NCBI GenBank assembly: GCA_034008185.1
Contig: CM067086.1
Coordinates: 36,743,007-36,807,006, forward strand
Direction: 5' to 3'
From: Gorsachius magnificus
Lineage: Eukaryota; Chordata; Aves; Pelecaniformes; Ardeidae
DNA length: 64,000 nucleotides
The notes beneath the pieces were generated by a model. The model searched no databases, was not told the origin of the DNA, and was given only the letters and a program-made list of their open reading frames with translations. Below are positions 25,015 to 38,505 of this stretch, in pieces. The stretch's first letter is position 1. Each line of letters starts with the position of its first letter. Position numbers and translations under genes: made by a program.

Positions 25015-28000
25015 GGACGCCGCTAATGTCATCTGCTGCTGGCACAACCCATTCCAAAATAACCAACAGGAAACATCAGCACCTGAAGTGTTTCTTGGGC
25101 CTTGCTGATGCCAGCTGCTTGTAAGGACTGGGCTGTCTCCCAGACTACAATGTGAAAAACACGGTTGTAGATCATTATCTTTCACCTCACTCTGCTTGTA
25201 AAATGCTTTGATGTTATTTGCCCCTTTGGCATTCAGCCACAACTCTGATGGACTGGAAATATGTACTGGTTTAGCTGTGCATATTCTGCCTGAATCTGCT
25301 TCTGTATGACAGTTACTTGCAGACAGCTCAGCTCATACAGCCTAAACTGTGTCTGACATCCTACTTAAAGAAAGTAAGACCTGTGCCATAAAATGACATG
25401 CGATACTTATGTATTTGCCAAGTTCCCTACATGGAATTCATCACACAGTTTATTGAATAAAAAGTTTTAAAAGGAAACAATTTATTTTCACAGAGAAATG
25501 GCTTCAGGAACTTATTATATTTGACCATGATATTTGACAATTGATTTTTTTTACTTAAATAACCCATTTACTTCTGGGTTCTAGTAGGTGTAATTTTTGC
25601 ATGTGTACTATAAACCAACACATCTGTCCAGCTATTTTTCTGACCTCAAAGAGAAAGGAAGGGGAAAGCGCTGCAGGCGTTTAAACTTTAAAATTTGATT
25701 TTACCTTCCAAGGTAAAAAATTGAAGATTTATATAATGACCTTTAGGATCTGTTAGTGTTATGTGATTTGAGGGACTTTCAGTATATTGAATTTACGAAG
25801 TTAATTTAAGCACATGGCAAATGGAGAAGCTTTTAGATTGAATGAAAAGTTCTGTGCCCCTTGTATCTTTGTCTGGAAAATTACTCAAAACTGAAGAGAA
25901 AAGGTTGATGCTATAAAGAGTGCCAAAATACCTTAAAAACATTCTCACAGTGTGTAGAACTTTTCTAAAATGCTTGCTACAAGATCTCACTCCCTCCCAC
26001 TGAAGTCAATAGGAGAGCTTTTTCCATTGACCTTCCCAGGTTCAGAGTTTGGGCCAACAATGAAGACATTTGAAAAACCATTGCAATGTTTTCAGCTGAC
26101 CAAAAAAAGAGCCTGAAATTCTCACAAGAGAGGCTGTTCTTCAGAGACTTTCTGCTCAGTGTTACAGATCCAAAAGTAACTCAAAATAGCTCAGATAAGC
26201 TTTTGCTAGAATTCAGATGCTTGAGAAATTGTTCATAGTCTTTAATTTTACTTCTACCAACATTAGCTACAGAGCTATTTCTATTCCATATACACATATG
26301 AATGCTGTTCTGTTGAGTATAATTTGATTTGATGCACATGAAAAATACTTTAAAAATTTTTTTTTGGGGGGGTTTTTTTGTCTTCCCTTTTTCTTGTTGC
26401 CTGTAAAAGTTTATTCCTTCAGTAAACTGTTTTTTGTGTCTGTTATTAATTTCCCCTATTTCTTTTATATTCCATGTTGTGGCTCAGTACACATAAACTT
26501 TTAAGAAGTCTGTTCCAGTTCTTGAATTGCTTCGTTTTTGTATTCATTGTACTAAAACAATTATACATTGTAATCTGGATAATTCTGTACCTTTTTAATT
26601 TTAATAATCTATTGAAATAACTTGGGATGTTTAGGAAATTATTTGAACTCCTTCATTGCTTTGTTCTCTTATCTGGTTCCGCAACTATTTTTTCATGTAT
26701 GTATCAGAAATTTGTGCATACCAGATATTGTATGGTCATCCAGAAGATGTTCTTTTCCTTATACGTCTCTGTTCTACCCAGATTTATTGCATTTGGGATT
26801 GATCTTTTCAGGATGATCTTCTTCACTTACTAATGCTTACTCTGCTCCCCATAGTGTGACAGTTGATAATTCAAGATCTAAAGAAGAGAACAAGGAGGTG
26901 ACACAGAAATCCCTTGTTCCAGCATGGCTACAGAAGCAAATTGTGTACCTTTTGCCTTAGCAACTCCAGTCTCAATTTCTTCATCTGGTATCTGTGCAAA
27001 TGTTGTCATATAGGCCATAGAAAAGTCTTTGTTCAACGATAATTCTTCTTAGCGCACATTTTCTGTCCTAATTTCTCCACCATGCATTGAGTCTGTGTGA
27101 AGGGAAGACCAGTGTCCTGGATGGATGATCAGAGCAAAGACAAGAGCATGGTGCTCATTCAAGCTAACAGCTGAGTGAAAGCCAGCTCTTCTCTCAAAGA
27201 CTTTGGCTCAGTGCATTGGTTGCTAAGGGCATATCGAATACATAGGTCTCTGACTCTAATCAGAATTGATGATTTAAAGTTCTTCTACAATATAACAAAT
27301 CTGGATTCATGAAAAAAAATCTGCCCAACTATCTGAGTATAAAATTCTCTGGAAAGCACATTCATTCACATCCTTTGACCATTCTTTTCTGTGGCTGAAG
27401 TTTTACATGCAGGTTAAACCAGTTTTAGATGGTGCTTTTGCCAAGCAGAGTCCCATCTTCCCCAGTCCCAGCTAAATTACCACTACCTCCTTTTTCTAGT
27501 CCTGTTGCTTGTGTGGCCATTACTCAGCTACTGAAAGTTAATTTAATAAAATAAGTGACCCATTTTCAGCAAATCACACCATTGTCCTGGCGCAAAGGTG
27601 GTTGCAGAAATCTGTATTTGAAGCTATGAGGAAGTAAGGAATACTCCTTTTTGGTGGTAGCTGAGCCTTAGAAGGACTTAAATTCTGCTTGTGATATTGC
27701 ACACCAACTATGGATTTTTCTTAGTCATAATTTTATTTTTATTTGTTACAAAAGACTTTTTTTATCTCTTGATTTACATAATTAGAAAACACTTTCCTTT
27801 TCTTTGATAGCAATTTTATTCTACTCTCTACTGCATCCACTTCTCATTGCACTGATCTGTGAGCTCTTTGCTGTAACGTCACCAGTGTCTTCCTTCCTAG
27901 CCTTGCTAAAATTGCCTTTGTGCACAAGACTGAAGAAGTGGCTGTAGTGCGAGACACCTAAGTGACAGTGCATTCTGTCTCTACAGATGTATGCTTAGTG

Positions 28001-28974
28001 TAAAGTAGATGCATCCTTAAATCTGTTCTATGCTTCGTGAATTTAGACACAGACTGCTAAGGTAAAGATCTGGTTGTCATAGTGCCAAAATGTGCCCTCA
28101 GGATTCAGGCTTACTGAGAGCAATTTATATTGCATGTTTCAGTCCCCAAAATGAATTTGTGCCACAAAAAACAACACAGGACTTTTCTCCACATCCTCCT
28201 CTCAACCACATAATCTGGAAGAAAGCTAGTAGAAGCACTTCCATATGGAAAAAAGATAGCTGCAGCCAAAACAAGTTGTTCAGCTTATTAGAATCAGTAT
28301 GAATAAGTTCGTTGAAAATTTGGCATGTCTGAACGTTATTTTCTAAAGAAATGATTAAATGTTGATCATATTTCTCATTTAAATGAGATTTTGAACAAAT
28401 GACAAAATATTTTGTGCCTGAGGGCAATAAATATTTTTACTATGTGAAAATTTAGATTGTTGTGATAATTTCCAAGTTTGGTGAATGGCAGCATTCTAAA
28501 GCTAGTAAAAGCAAGAAATAATAATAAAAAAGCCCAAATATACCAAACTCCAAATTAGAAATTTACCTTGCAGAAAAAGATTTATGCAATGGGTAATTAG
28601 TTTTACTGTTACTGTCAAATTACAAAATATTGCAAAAAGCTGTAAGATTTATACATAAATCAAGCAAGTACAAATTGTGTGTTAGGCAACACAGGTAGCC
28701 TATATTTGTGACTGTCATGAAGGCACATCTGAGATGTGAAGGTGCATCTTGCTGGGCTGGTTCATTCAAACTATATTAAGCAGGGGTTGTCCTACACATG
28801 AAGGGAGAATATATTTTAATTACTGTTCAGCTAAATCTGTTCATGGACCTTCTGCCTTTGAAAAGAGTGGATTGAAGATGGGAGCTGTGCATGTTTTCAC
28901 CTTTATACTGAACTCTGTGCATTTTGTGTCCTGTCCTCTAGAATGATAGTGCCAATTTCTAAACTCACCGTCTT
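25015..28974. other. AT-rich unique sequence, no gene seen
   Basis: No exon or RNA gene is supported. One short palindromic ancient-repeat relic is marked separately at 25988-26056. Other frames are short and unremarkable. Confidence 0.55.
25988..26056. repeat. Palindromic ancient amniote repeat relic
   Basis: CCCACTGAAGTCAATAGGAG is followed by a short spacer and CCATTGACCTTCCCAGG, then GAGTTTGGGCC. The two arms are imperfect reverse complements. They match the recurrent amniote pattern in which TGAAGTCAATGG is followed by CCATTGACTTCA and a GGATTTGGCCC-like end. I cannot assign the parent family. Confidence 0.4.
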
Positions 28975-29518
28975 CATCTTCCCACTCTACTCAGCACTTA
29001 TCAGGCCACACCTTGAGTACTGTGTCCAGTTCTGCTCCCCACAATTCAAGAAAGATATGGACATAATGGAGAGGGTCCAAAGGAGGCCACAGAGATGATC
29101 AAAGGGCTGGATAACCTGCCCTATGAGGAAAGACTGAAGGAGCTAGATTACTTCTCCCTGGAGAAGCGAAAGCTTGGGGAGACCTCATTCTAGTATCCTA
29201 CTACTTAAAAGGCAGCTACGAAGAGGACATACGCTCCCTCTTCACAAGGAACCACATAGAGGAGACAAGGAGCAGCGGGTACAATTTGCACTAGGAGAGG
29301 TTTCATCTTGATATAAGAAAGAAAATTTTTGCAGTGACAACAATCATTCACTGCAACAAACTCCCCAGGGATGTGGTAGAGTCCCCATCACCAGAGGTTT
29401 TCAAGATGAGATTGGACAGTGCTAGATGATCTCATCTGGGTTCCCTTTCCCATGAAAGGTTAGAGCAGATGATCCTTCAAGGTATCTTCCAACCTGGGTT
29501 GTTCTATGATTCTATGAT
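28975..29518 (+). mobile_element. CR1 LINE 3' fragment, older subfamily
   Basis: The fragment begins at CTACTCAGCACTTATCAGGCC and continues ACACCTTGAGTACTGTGTCC, which encodes the RPHLEYC motif of CR1 RT. It continues through GGATAACCTGCCCTATGAGG and TCCCTGGAGAAGCGAAAG, then a 3' UTR ending TTCTATGATTCTATG. Frameshifts (for example in the AGGAGGCCACAGAGATG segment) and stops break the frame. The UTR text (GATGATCTCATCTGGGTTCC) differs from the CR1s at 1-453 and 43660-45325, so this is another subfamily. Confidence 0.93.
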
Positions 29519-32500
29519 CTAAATATCTTCCACTTGTGAAGGCAAGTGTGGGTCTTATATTTGGTATCCTGCTTCTTACCCATCATTACATAAACTGAAT
29601 TCTCCCCTTCTTGGTTTTAACTATTTAACTGGTTTTTAAGTTGCTGGTTATTAAGGTAACAGCCTATATAAAGATCCTTAACTAAAATAAAGCTATTTGT
29701 GTCAAGGAACATTCAGTACATCCTAGCTGAATAGCTAGGACCAAATATGCAAAATGCTTCAGGATGAAAATTTATTTCTGATGAAAATTAAGCTGGGGAC
29801 TGACTTTGGAAACATTTGCTATGATTAAATCTTGGCCAACCACTGTCTACTAGAAATAGCAATGTTGTGACTACTTGATTCTCATTCAAGGTACGTATTG
29901 CAGCTCTTCTATCATGTCAGAACAGGCTTTCCATTAGATGATCCAGGACTTTCTGTCTCACAGAGACTATTTTAATATTTTAGCAAATGTTACTGGCGTA
30001 GGCAGTATCAATCGAGGCACATCTCTTTGCACAACTTGTTTTTAGCTTAAGACTATCAGGCACTTAGCGCTTACTGCCAGTTACCTGTAACAACACTTCC
30101 ACTCTGCCATGAAGGGTAATTATGGCAACCCTGCACAACAAGACTAATTTTGTCTGTCTATAAAATGGTTTTCATGGTATACAATTTCTGTGATATTTTG
30201 ACAGACCAGACTTATGTATATATAAATATTTGTGGTTGCTAAGCTACCAAATATATTTATTTTAGACCTTGTATAATGTTATTTTGAGGCAGAATAAGTT
30301 GCTTTTTTAGACCTCATAGTGAGAGTGGTTTACAGATTAATGTATGCTTTTCTGTCATTTCCAATGCAAGTCTTTCATGGAATGCACATTGCTGAGCAAG
30401 CCTGGCCTGTTTTCCTATGGTGTTGTCCCTCCCTTTTTTACTACCTTCTCTAACACATGGTTTGTTTTATGTAGCAGAATTGAAGATCCTGCAATTTCTC
30501 ATACAGAGCTAAACCATGGAAACAAAAAAGTAAAATGCTTATGGTCTACTTTGAGAATGATATTGAGAATCACAGAATCACAGAATGGCAGGGATTGGAA
30601 GGGACGTCCAGAGATCATCTAGTCCAACCTCCCTGCTAAAGCAGGAAAAGAAAATGGGAAGAAAAGAAGAAAACTGTACCTAGAAGAACAGAGAACTCTG
30701 TGGGTGACCTATAGCTGAGTCTGCCACTCCATCTGCTCTGTTTTGCCATCAGCGTATTGCCTGAACTCTCTCAGCCTTTCCTTTTCTGGGAAAAGTTTTT
30801 GTCACCAGGTGGTGAAAAATGATGCAGGGAAGGACCATGAAGTTCGCCTTCAACAGACATGAATGGCTTACTAAACCTCTCTTTATTCAGCAGACAGTAG
30901 ACATGAACTCATAGTTACTTTCTCTTTCCTTTTCCGCCCCTTTGCGCCCCTCTGGCAGCACTTACAAAAACTGCCTTTTTTCCCAAGCAAAGCAGTCTCC
31001 CAGTTTGGAATGACCTTATCTGTCATAGGATCAGTCTAAACTATTTCTACCGCCTCAGAAAAAAGGCCTCAGAAGGATAACACCTGGTCACAGAAGCACC
31101 ACCTTCTGGCTCCTAGCATAATATCATCTTTGGGTTATAACCTCCTGACATGCATTAAAACATTTTGACGGACTGTGGTAGATCTGACCCGAGAGAATGC
31201 TGATAGTAACATGAATTTGAACTGGTATGTATGGGTTGGGTCTGCATTTTTAAATGCATGTAGGATCTTTATGGCTTCATTTTCCCATGTATTCTGGTTC
31301 TATTTACTCCATTTTAGGGTATTGGATCATCCTACAAATCAAATCTTGTATGAGGACTGCAGTATGACTGCAGTATATAAGGATTTACTTTGGGACAAAA
31401 GGAATCACAGTCCGGAAAAGAACATTTTACACATTTGTTCCATGCTAAAACAACGTCTAGTACAACAAAATACTTTTCTGTGATTACTGCTCTTAGGTGT
31501 TATGGCACACAAATCACAAATAATATATAAAATGTTTCAGGCCAGCTCTTACCATGACTTACAATACTGTCAGGAAATTTTTGAACTTATTCGGTATCAG
31601 GCCAGTAGCTTTACCACTTGCAACACTTAAAAAGGAGACAATATATTTTCTTCTTTTTCAAGCTGTGACACACTCTGTTCCTCCCATATCCTTAAACCCT
31701 CAGGAAGCACTGAGTGCTTTGGTTCTTCCATCTTTTAGCACTGCAAGGTACTTTTAAGTAGAAAGAATGAGACTTTTTGCTGTTGAAATGTGGCAACAAT
31801 AAGGAACCGTACTGAGAATATTTTAGCTGTGAATGAGGTAGTGTACCAAGTGTGTTCTGATCTAGCCTTCATTTGTCATTTTAGAAAACAGATTTACCAG
31901 TTACTCCCACTTTTTCCCTTTCTTTTGTACCTTAAATAAGGAGAGATGGCATTCTTCTTGTCCCACTCAACCCTCTATCTGAGTAAGGAGCAGGATAAAG
32001 ATAAATGCAAGCAGTAAACTGTTCAGTTGCAGACTTAGTTCTGGATTGGAACAAGTTGGATTCTCTAAACTTATAACAGAAATAGGCTGTATTAAATAAG
32101 CCAGTGAGAAATCCAACAGATCCTGGGGGCAAGCCACATATCACATCTGGCTAAAATTCAGAAACTGACAGAGTTTCACTGCTTTGGGAAATTTAAAGTG
32201 AATGTGAAGTTCAACTTCATCAACAATTTTAGTTACTGCTTGGGAAGTGGAAATAGTACAGATGTCTAGCATTTACAGTCCTGTACCAAAACTTGTAAAT
32301 CAAGAAGCAAAGCACTGCTAGTTTTCACTGAATATTTGATTCCGTTATAGTCTATTTCTGGATCTCTTCATTTTTCTGCTAAAAATAGTGTTTGTAAGTC
32401 CTAAGTAGTTTATATAATGTTAAATAGTATATACTCATACATCAGATTGATCACAATACTGTTTTAAAACACGTGAAATTGTGAGATTGGCAATTTCAAT

Positions 32501-33437
32501 GTTATCTCAAAAAAAAAAGAGGTGGATTTACTCTGAGGTATTTTGGGTCTTGTTTTTTGGGTTTCTTTTTTATAATTAAGCCCCTAGCAAGAGAATATTC
32601 TATACATGAAATAATAAAACCCCCTCACATAATAAAATTGCTTTTTCAACTTCATATATGATAGTTTGACTTTGAATAGCAGTTTTTACAACCTAAAGCT
32701 GTTGTTCTTACTGAAACTATTGTCATACTAGAGAAATTCACCACATCAAACAGCTGTGAATCAGAAAAGTTGTCTGTTGAACTCAGCCAAAAAAATACAG
32801 CAGTAAGCATTGCCCGACACTTTCACTGCCTGCCTGACTGAATGAGCTAGTCTCATAAATTTCTTTATGAACATCTCTCCTCTCTCACTCTCCCTGTATT
32901 TGTTTTGTATCTCCTGTTTTCTCCTTTCTTGCATAATCTCAGATTACCCATGATGTGTTTTCTTCTACATTCAATGGCTGAAAGGCCATTTTCTATTTCT
33001 CCGTAGCAGAAGCTCTTGGAGTCTGATTGGATTTTATTTAACTAGTACAACTCTATTTGAGCTTCCTCTACTTCACAACATTTTTTTCTGTGAGATTTTT
33101 TGACCGCCCTAATGTTTTCCAATTGTTTACCATGTTCATAGTCACTTTTTTTCTGTGGAGGGGATATACTGCAGCTTTCTGAACTCTACTTATTAACCAG
33201 GAAAGGCATGGGTCAGATTCTCAGTCTTCATCTGAGTTTTTCAGTGTATTTTGACTGAAAATTTCATTTGTATGTAACATGGAAGTATTTTTCTCAACTA
33301 GTGATTTTTCTTCATCTCAGCCATGTAAATGGAAAACTGAGACATAGATTCATGACCTAACTCTGGGTGTTGTTTTTTACTAATATTTTTAAGGAGGTTG
33401 TAGTGAGGTGGGTGTTGATCTCTTCTAAGTAGCAAGT
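29519..33437. other. AT-rich unique sequence around a small CR1 tail
   Basis: Apart from the CR1 tail at 30568-30645 I see no recognisable element or gene. Open frames (for example 31175-31483, 102 codons) have no domain. Confidence 0.5.
30568..30645 (-). mobile_element. CR1 LINE 3'-tail fragment
   Basis: The plus strand reads AATCACAGAATCACAGAATG, GGGATTGGAAGGGACGTCC, AGATCATCTAGTCCAACC and TCCCTGCTAAAGCAGG. This is the reverse complement of a CR1 3' end with CACAGAAT variants of the terminal repeat. Only about 78 bp survives. Confidence 0.88.
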
Positions 33438-33736
33438 GATAGGACAAGATGAAATGGCCTCAAGTTGCCACTGAGATGCCTCATGCATCTCAAACCTCTC
33501 CAGTCACGAGAGGTTAAGATTGGATGTTAGGAAAAATTTCTTCAATAAAAGGGTTGTCAAGCATTGGAACAGGCTGCCCAGGGGAGTGGCTGAGTCACCA
33601 TCCCTGGAGGTATTTAAAGGATGTTTAGATGTTGCACTTAGGGACATGGTTTAGTGGTGGACTTGGCAGTGCTAGGTTAATGGTTGGACTCAATGACCTT
33701 AAGGGTCTTTTCCAACCCAAATGATTCTATGATTCT
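33438..33736 (+). mobile_element. CR1 LINE 3' fragment with a double-hairpin insertion
   Basis: It starts GATAGGACAAGATGAAATGG and shows GGTTGTCAAGCATTGGAACA, GGCTGCCCAGGGGAGTGG, TCACCATCCCTGGAGGTATT, GGACTTGGCAGTGCTAGG and the terminal ATGATTCTATGATTCT. It is a 5'-truncated CR1 of the same UTR type as the one at 43660-45325. Between CAAGTTGCCA and GAGAGGTTAAGATTGG there are about 33 extra bases (33471-33508) that create two adjacent perfect inverted repeats. Most related CR1s lack this insertion. Confidence 0.93.
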
Positions 33737-36700
33737 ACTAATGTTGCAATGAAATGAGGAAACCAGGAATCCATAAAGTGTTGGTTTTGTGAGGCTTTTT
33801 TAAGAATAAGTTTGTGGTGTCACATCTTTTCAAAACTACTTATTTTCCATGTCATTCACTTACCTATTATTTATTCAGATGATCTACTACTATCAGTAGC
33901 TATCAGTGTGGTTCCCCTTATTGCACATAGACCTAATTGTACTGCTATTCTTAAAATCTTAGCTTGGTTTCAATACTGGAAAAAATACCAAAGCCTTTTT
34001 AAGATGTGTGATTATATATATACATACATCCACAACTTCGGTTTTATTCAGACATGAGGCATTAAATAGAATTCCTGTAGATCATTGTCCGAGTTTCCTC
34101 TTTGCATGTTTTGGTGTTCTGTATCATGGTTCTGTTGGGGGTTCTCCACCAACTGACTTCACCTTTTTCACAGAAGACCTTGTCTTCTGAATGATGTTTT
34201 GTGACAATTTCAGTTCAGTAGTTTGCCCATAAACATTCATCTTTTGCTAGAACTCTGGTGGTCCTAATGGGCATATATCATTAATCTGCTGTTTTCAAAT
34301 GACCACGTTAATTGTCTTTTTTCTGTCATGGATTTTTAAATTTCCTTTATTTAAATAAAGTACAGCTATATCTCTTAAGCATGAACTGTGTTTGGTAATA
34401 GATAATGACAAATTTGAGTTATCCAGTATTTCATTATAATGGGCTACAACGAAAATTGTATTTTCAAAAATGTTTTGAAAGACATTCCATGAGACAAGTC
34501 AGTCTTGGCAGTGAGTAAAACAGGCTGCTCCTTTGCAAAAAAATGAATAAACATCACCTCATCTTCATACCCTGACAGCAGCACAACTCCTAGGGACTCC
34601 TAGGGAGCAGACATCTTTGTCCATGATCATTGACAACGGCTGAGAGGTATGTAATTTGGTGTTCAGCCTTTATACTTCAGCATATCCTCTTAGAGGTTGT
34701 GCCGTTTTGTTTTCACTGGGGTTGTCTTTAGGAGATTAGACTGAACTCATTAATCTCAATAAGGTTTACTGAATCAGAGAAATCAAAGTATTTGAATGAA
34801 AAGAAGTAGCTTGCTTACAATATGTAATGTACAGAAAGTTTAGTCAGGTATTTCACATCTAAACTGTTGACCAGATACTACTCCTGGAATCTTATGTATA
34901 TGCGTCTTTGGTAGGACTGGTATCAGAAGGTTTCTTTGATCAGACTAGCATCCTCTTTCTGCACCAATGAACCCTCTGATGATATCATTCATAAACATTT
35001 TAGGGTGAAGTTTCAATAACATTTTGGAAGATTTTTGATTGATTTTGATTTGGTAGGAAAGCTATATGAATTTTGACCCTAATTTTCTCTGGAAGTTTCC
35101 ACTGGCTATGTTTTCTCAGGCCATTTAGAAGGGCCTCAGTGAACCCCAGTGCTAAAGGTGACAGTTTTATGACTGTTATGGGAATGATAGTCTTATTATT
35201 GTTTCTTTCTGTAGCAAATAACTTATGCTGTGATCTCTGTCAGCAGCAGCAGAGCCTGTTTCTGAAGGATCTCTTAAACTTTCCCCTTATTTTTTCACTC
35301 TGCTGTGAAATAGAAATTATTGCCATTGAATAGCCACAAAAGTTGTCACAGTGAAGGCAAATATGTGAAACATATCTTTAAAAGCACAAGATTGTGCGTG
35401 TGCACCTAAGAAGTATTCTCTTGTGATAACAGACTAAGACATGAGTTTGAATCTGTATCTGATTAAATTTTAGAACTTGAACCCTGTATAATTAATGGCA
35501 TGTGGTACTTCATCCTGATGACACATCCTATCTGTTTAAAAGCAGTTTCTCAAAGAAAGATGATACCTATATTTCTACATCCTGACTTTTATGAAGCGTG
35601 GCAGTCCAAAATGGCAAATTAGTGTGAATTTGAAAGGTAAAAAGTATTTTTATATGGGAATTTCTAAAATGCAAATGAGATTGTTCTAAAATTAAGAATC
35701 TAGTAGCAAACACATTTTCATTATATAAAATAAGTGTATCACAGCTTATAAATATTTTAGGTATTAAAAAGTATTCCTTCAATATATGCCTAGAATTAGT
35801 AGTGAATTTTCTCTTTAAAAAATGTATTCTGATGTGTTTGCTTTTAAAATACATCTTAGGAAATCTATGTAAATGAACAGAGCTGATCAAATGTGCATTC
35901 CATTAAAAAAATACCATATGGTTAAGCATTTACTGTGTTACAAAATGAGAAACTGAAGGGGACAGGGCCTGTATTTCCCTTAATGCATATGTGCAACTTC
36001 CATTAAAATTAATGATAGTCATACCCTAAGAACAGATAGCATCTCATGTTTAAGATGGCATCCTGGTTTTGTACTCCTTAGAGGTGGATCATTTAAAGAA
36101 TAACAAATAATATCTCAGTACCTTATTACCCCTCAGAATCTGTTAGGAAAGTTGAGAACAAGTTTCCTTGTAGAATTTAGAATTTAGCTCAGTTCTAAGA
36201 ATATAAAATTCAAGGTAACAGTGCATTCTTATCTGCTTAATTTGTTTCCATTTTTCAGACCCTGGTCTGAAAAAATGTTTTGTTTCAATTGAAAGGTTAC
36301 CAGTAGTAAATCGCGCACGTAATTTGTTAAATCAAGGGGTTTATAAGAGGCCTTGCTTTATTATACTGCTGAAATCTTCCTTAGTTGCTGAGTACAATGT
36401 CAAGTTCCATCACTGTGTTGTCTCTATAAACCAAGGCACTATTAGGCATCCACACTTAACATACTACATATATTAAAATTTATACTTATTTAACTATATA
36501 CAGAGATTCTGCTCCAATGAGACCCCTAGGAATAGGGGCCCTGTTGCCTGTCTTGTCCTGGAAATCCTCGCAATGCAGAGGAGACAGATTGTGGTGGAAA
36601 CTAAACAGAATATAAATTCTTAAAAAATACTGTTCATATTTTGCTCATCAGTGATATTCCTGATGAACTCATGTTACGATGCATACTATGTAATGAGTTG

Positions 36701-38270
36701 CAGTGTTCCTGGTACAGCATAGCCTTTGATGACAGAAGACTAAGATAAGGAAGTAAACTCCTGCACACTGTGCACATCTTTTCATCGGCATGCAGTGAAA
36801 AAATGTCAGATAAGATACAGTCATGAGAGAGCTGATTAAAGAAAGAAAAATATGCCCTTTCTTCATTTTTAATGCACAAACAATACTCTGTTCCTTCTAC
36901 GCTTCTAGAAGCCCTTGTCCTGCAAACACTTATGTGGAAAACTTTTCCCCTTCTTCAGTCAACAAGATTATTCACCTGAGTGTACTGTTTGTGAGCTGAA
37001 TCTATTCTAATGCTATGGATGTGTTTTTTAAAATATCTGCAACCTGAACCCAACTGTCATTGAATATCAGCTGTTGGAGAGGGGAATATTTTATGTCTAA
37101 TTCCCTTCCTAGGGTTGTATTATATTTGTTTTCATTGATACAACCAACCTGCCATGAAAAAAACAAATGAACGACAACAAACCAAACCCTAGCAAACAAC
37201 CTTGCTGTATTTTGCAGGCAAGTGGGAAAGAAAAGAACAATAAAAACATAACTTAGAAAGCTGATTTTTTTTAGATCCCATGTTTCTGTTGGTACATTTT
37301 CAACTATCAAATGTTTGTGCAGTTAATGTAATTCAGTTAATCATTTAATATGTCGGAAAAAATATTTCAAAACGGAAAACTAGAGAATTTCAAAGTATTG
37401 CATGCCCCTCTGTGTCAATAAGCATGGTGTCCTACAAGCGTATCACCTTTCCTCTTTGGGCTGGGAAAGGCGGGAAATGGAAATGCTTACAGTAGTCTGC
37501 AGAAACTGGAGTATTTTTAAAAGAGACGTTTCATGATGAATTAAAAGAAGATCAAAGAAGAAGTATACTTTTAAACTACTCTGAAATCTAAAGTGTTTTC
37601 TCACTCATCTGCTTTCTTATTATACCAACTGATCTGGAAATACTTAATGTTTTTTTACAGCATGGTTTGAGGGAGAAAAGAGAAACTTCGCTTTAGTAAT
37701 TTAGCTAGTTCAAACTCATCCCCTAGAGGTCTGATTCTTCTTCCAATAAAATCAATAATAAAACTTCTCTTTACTATTCTGGACTTTGAAATGTAACTTA
37801 AGTAGATGATTGGGTCCTGTAGATACTTGTATAGCTGATTAACATCTTTCAAACTTGGCTACTGATGTCGGACATTTTTTTGCTTATATATATCGACAAC
37901 TACCAATAGAGAGATAATTTTCTACATAAAATTATGGGGAAGTGTTAGTAAATACTTAAAACAGAGAGACATTACCTATTCGGGATAGAAATTGGCGCAG
38001 CCTAAAGGACTGCTGCTTTAGGTAATTATGATGTTAAAAATAACAGAAAGTGAGCTTTATTACATCTGGATAAACACATTCCAAAATGAAATCACAAGCT
38101 GAGGACCTAGTTTTCCTTCACAACCCTTCACAAATCTTCTACAAAAGCAGACTCAATAGATGCTTAATGATACAACCACGATTATCAACGTCATTAAATC
38201 AAACCCACAAACCAATTATAAACTCAAACCAACCCAAAAAATACCCAGAGAGATCAATCTGAGCTACCTT
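33737..38270. other. AT-rich unique sequence, no gene seen
   Basis: No exon, RNA gene or recognisable repeat is supported. The frames present are short and lack domains. Confidence 0.55.
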
Positions 38271-38505
38271 TTCCATTCTTTAACCACTATCATTGTGATT
38301 TTTTTCCCTAATATTTAATCAGAACTTCCTTTGTTGCAACTTGTGTCTGTCTCCTATTGTTCTTTGCACTTCCAAGAAAAGTCTGGTCTGTCTTCTCTAT
38401 AACCTCCCATTAGGCAACTGAAGGCAATAGTAAGATTCCTTCTCCACCCTCTTTTCTAAGACTGAACAAACTCAGATCTCTCAGCCTTTTACCATATGGC
38501 ATGTT
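38271..38505 (-). mobile_element. Old CR1 LINE fragment
   Basis: The plus strand reads CATTCTTTAACCACTATC, CCCTAATATTTAATCAGAAC, TTGTTGCAACTTGTGTC, CTCCTATTGTTCTTTGCAC, a gapped middle, then TTTTCTAAGACTGAACAAAC and CTCTCAGCCTTTTACCATA. This follows the reverse complement of CR1 (CCTAATATCTAATCTAAACC, TTGCAACTTGT, TCTTGTCCTATCGC, CTCCAGACTAAACAA, CCTCAGCC) at low identity. Both ends are truncated. It is clearly older than the other CR1 copies in the window. Confidence 0.8.
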
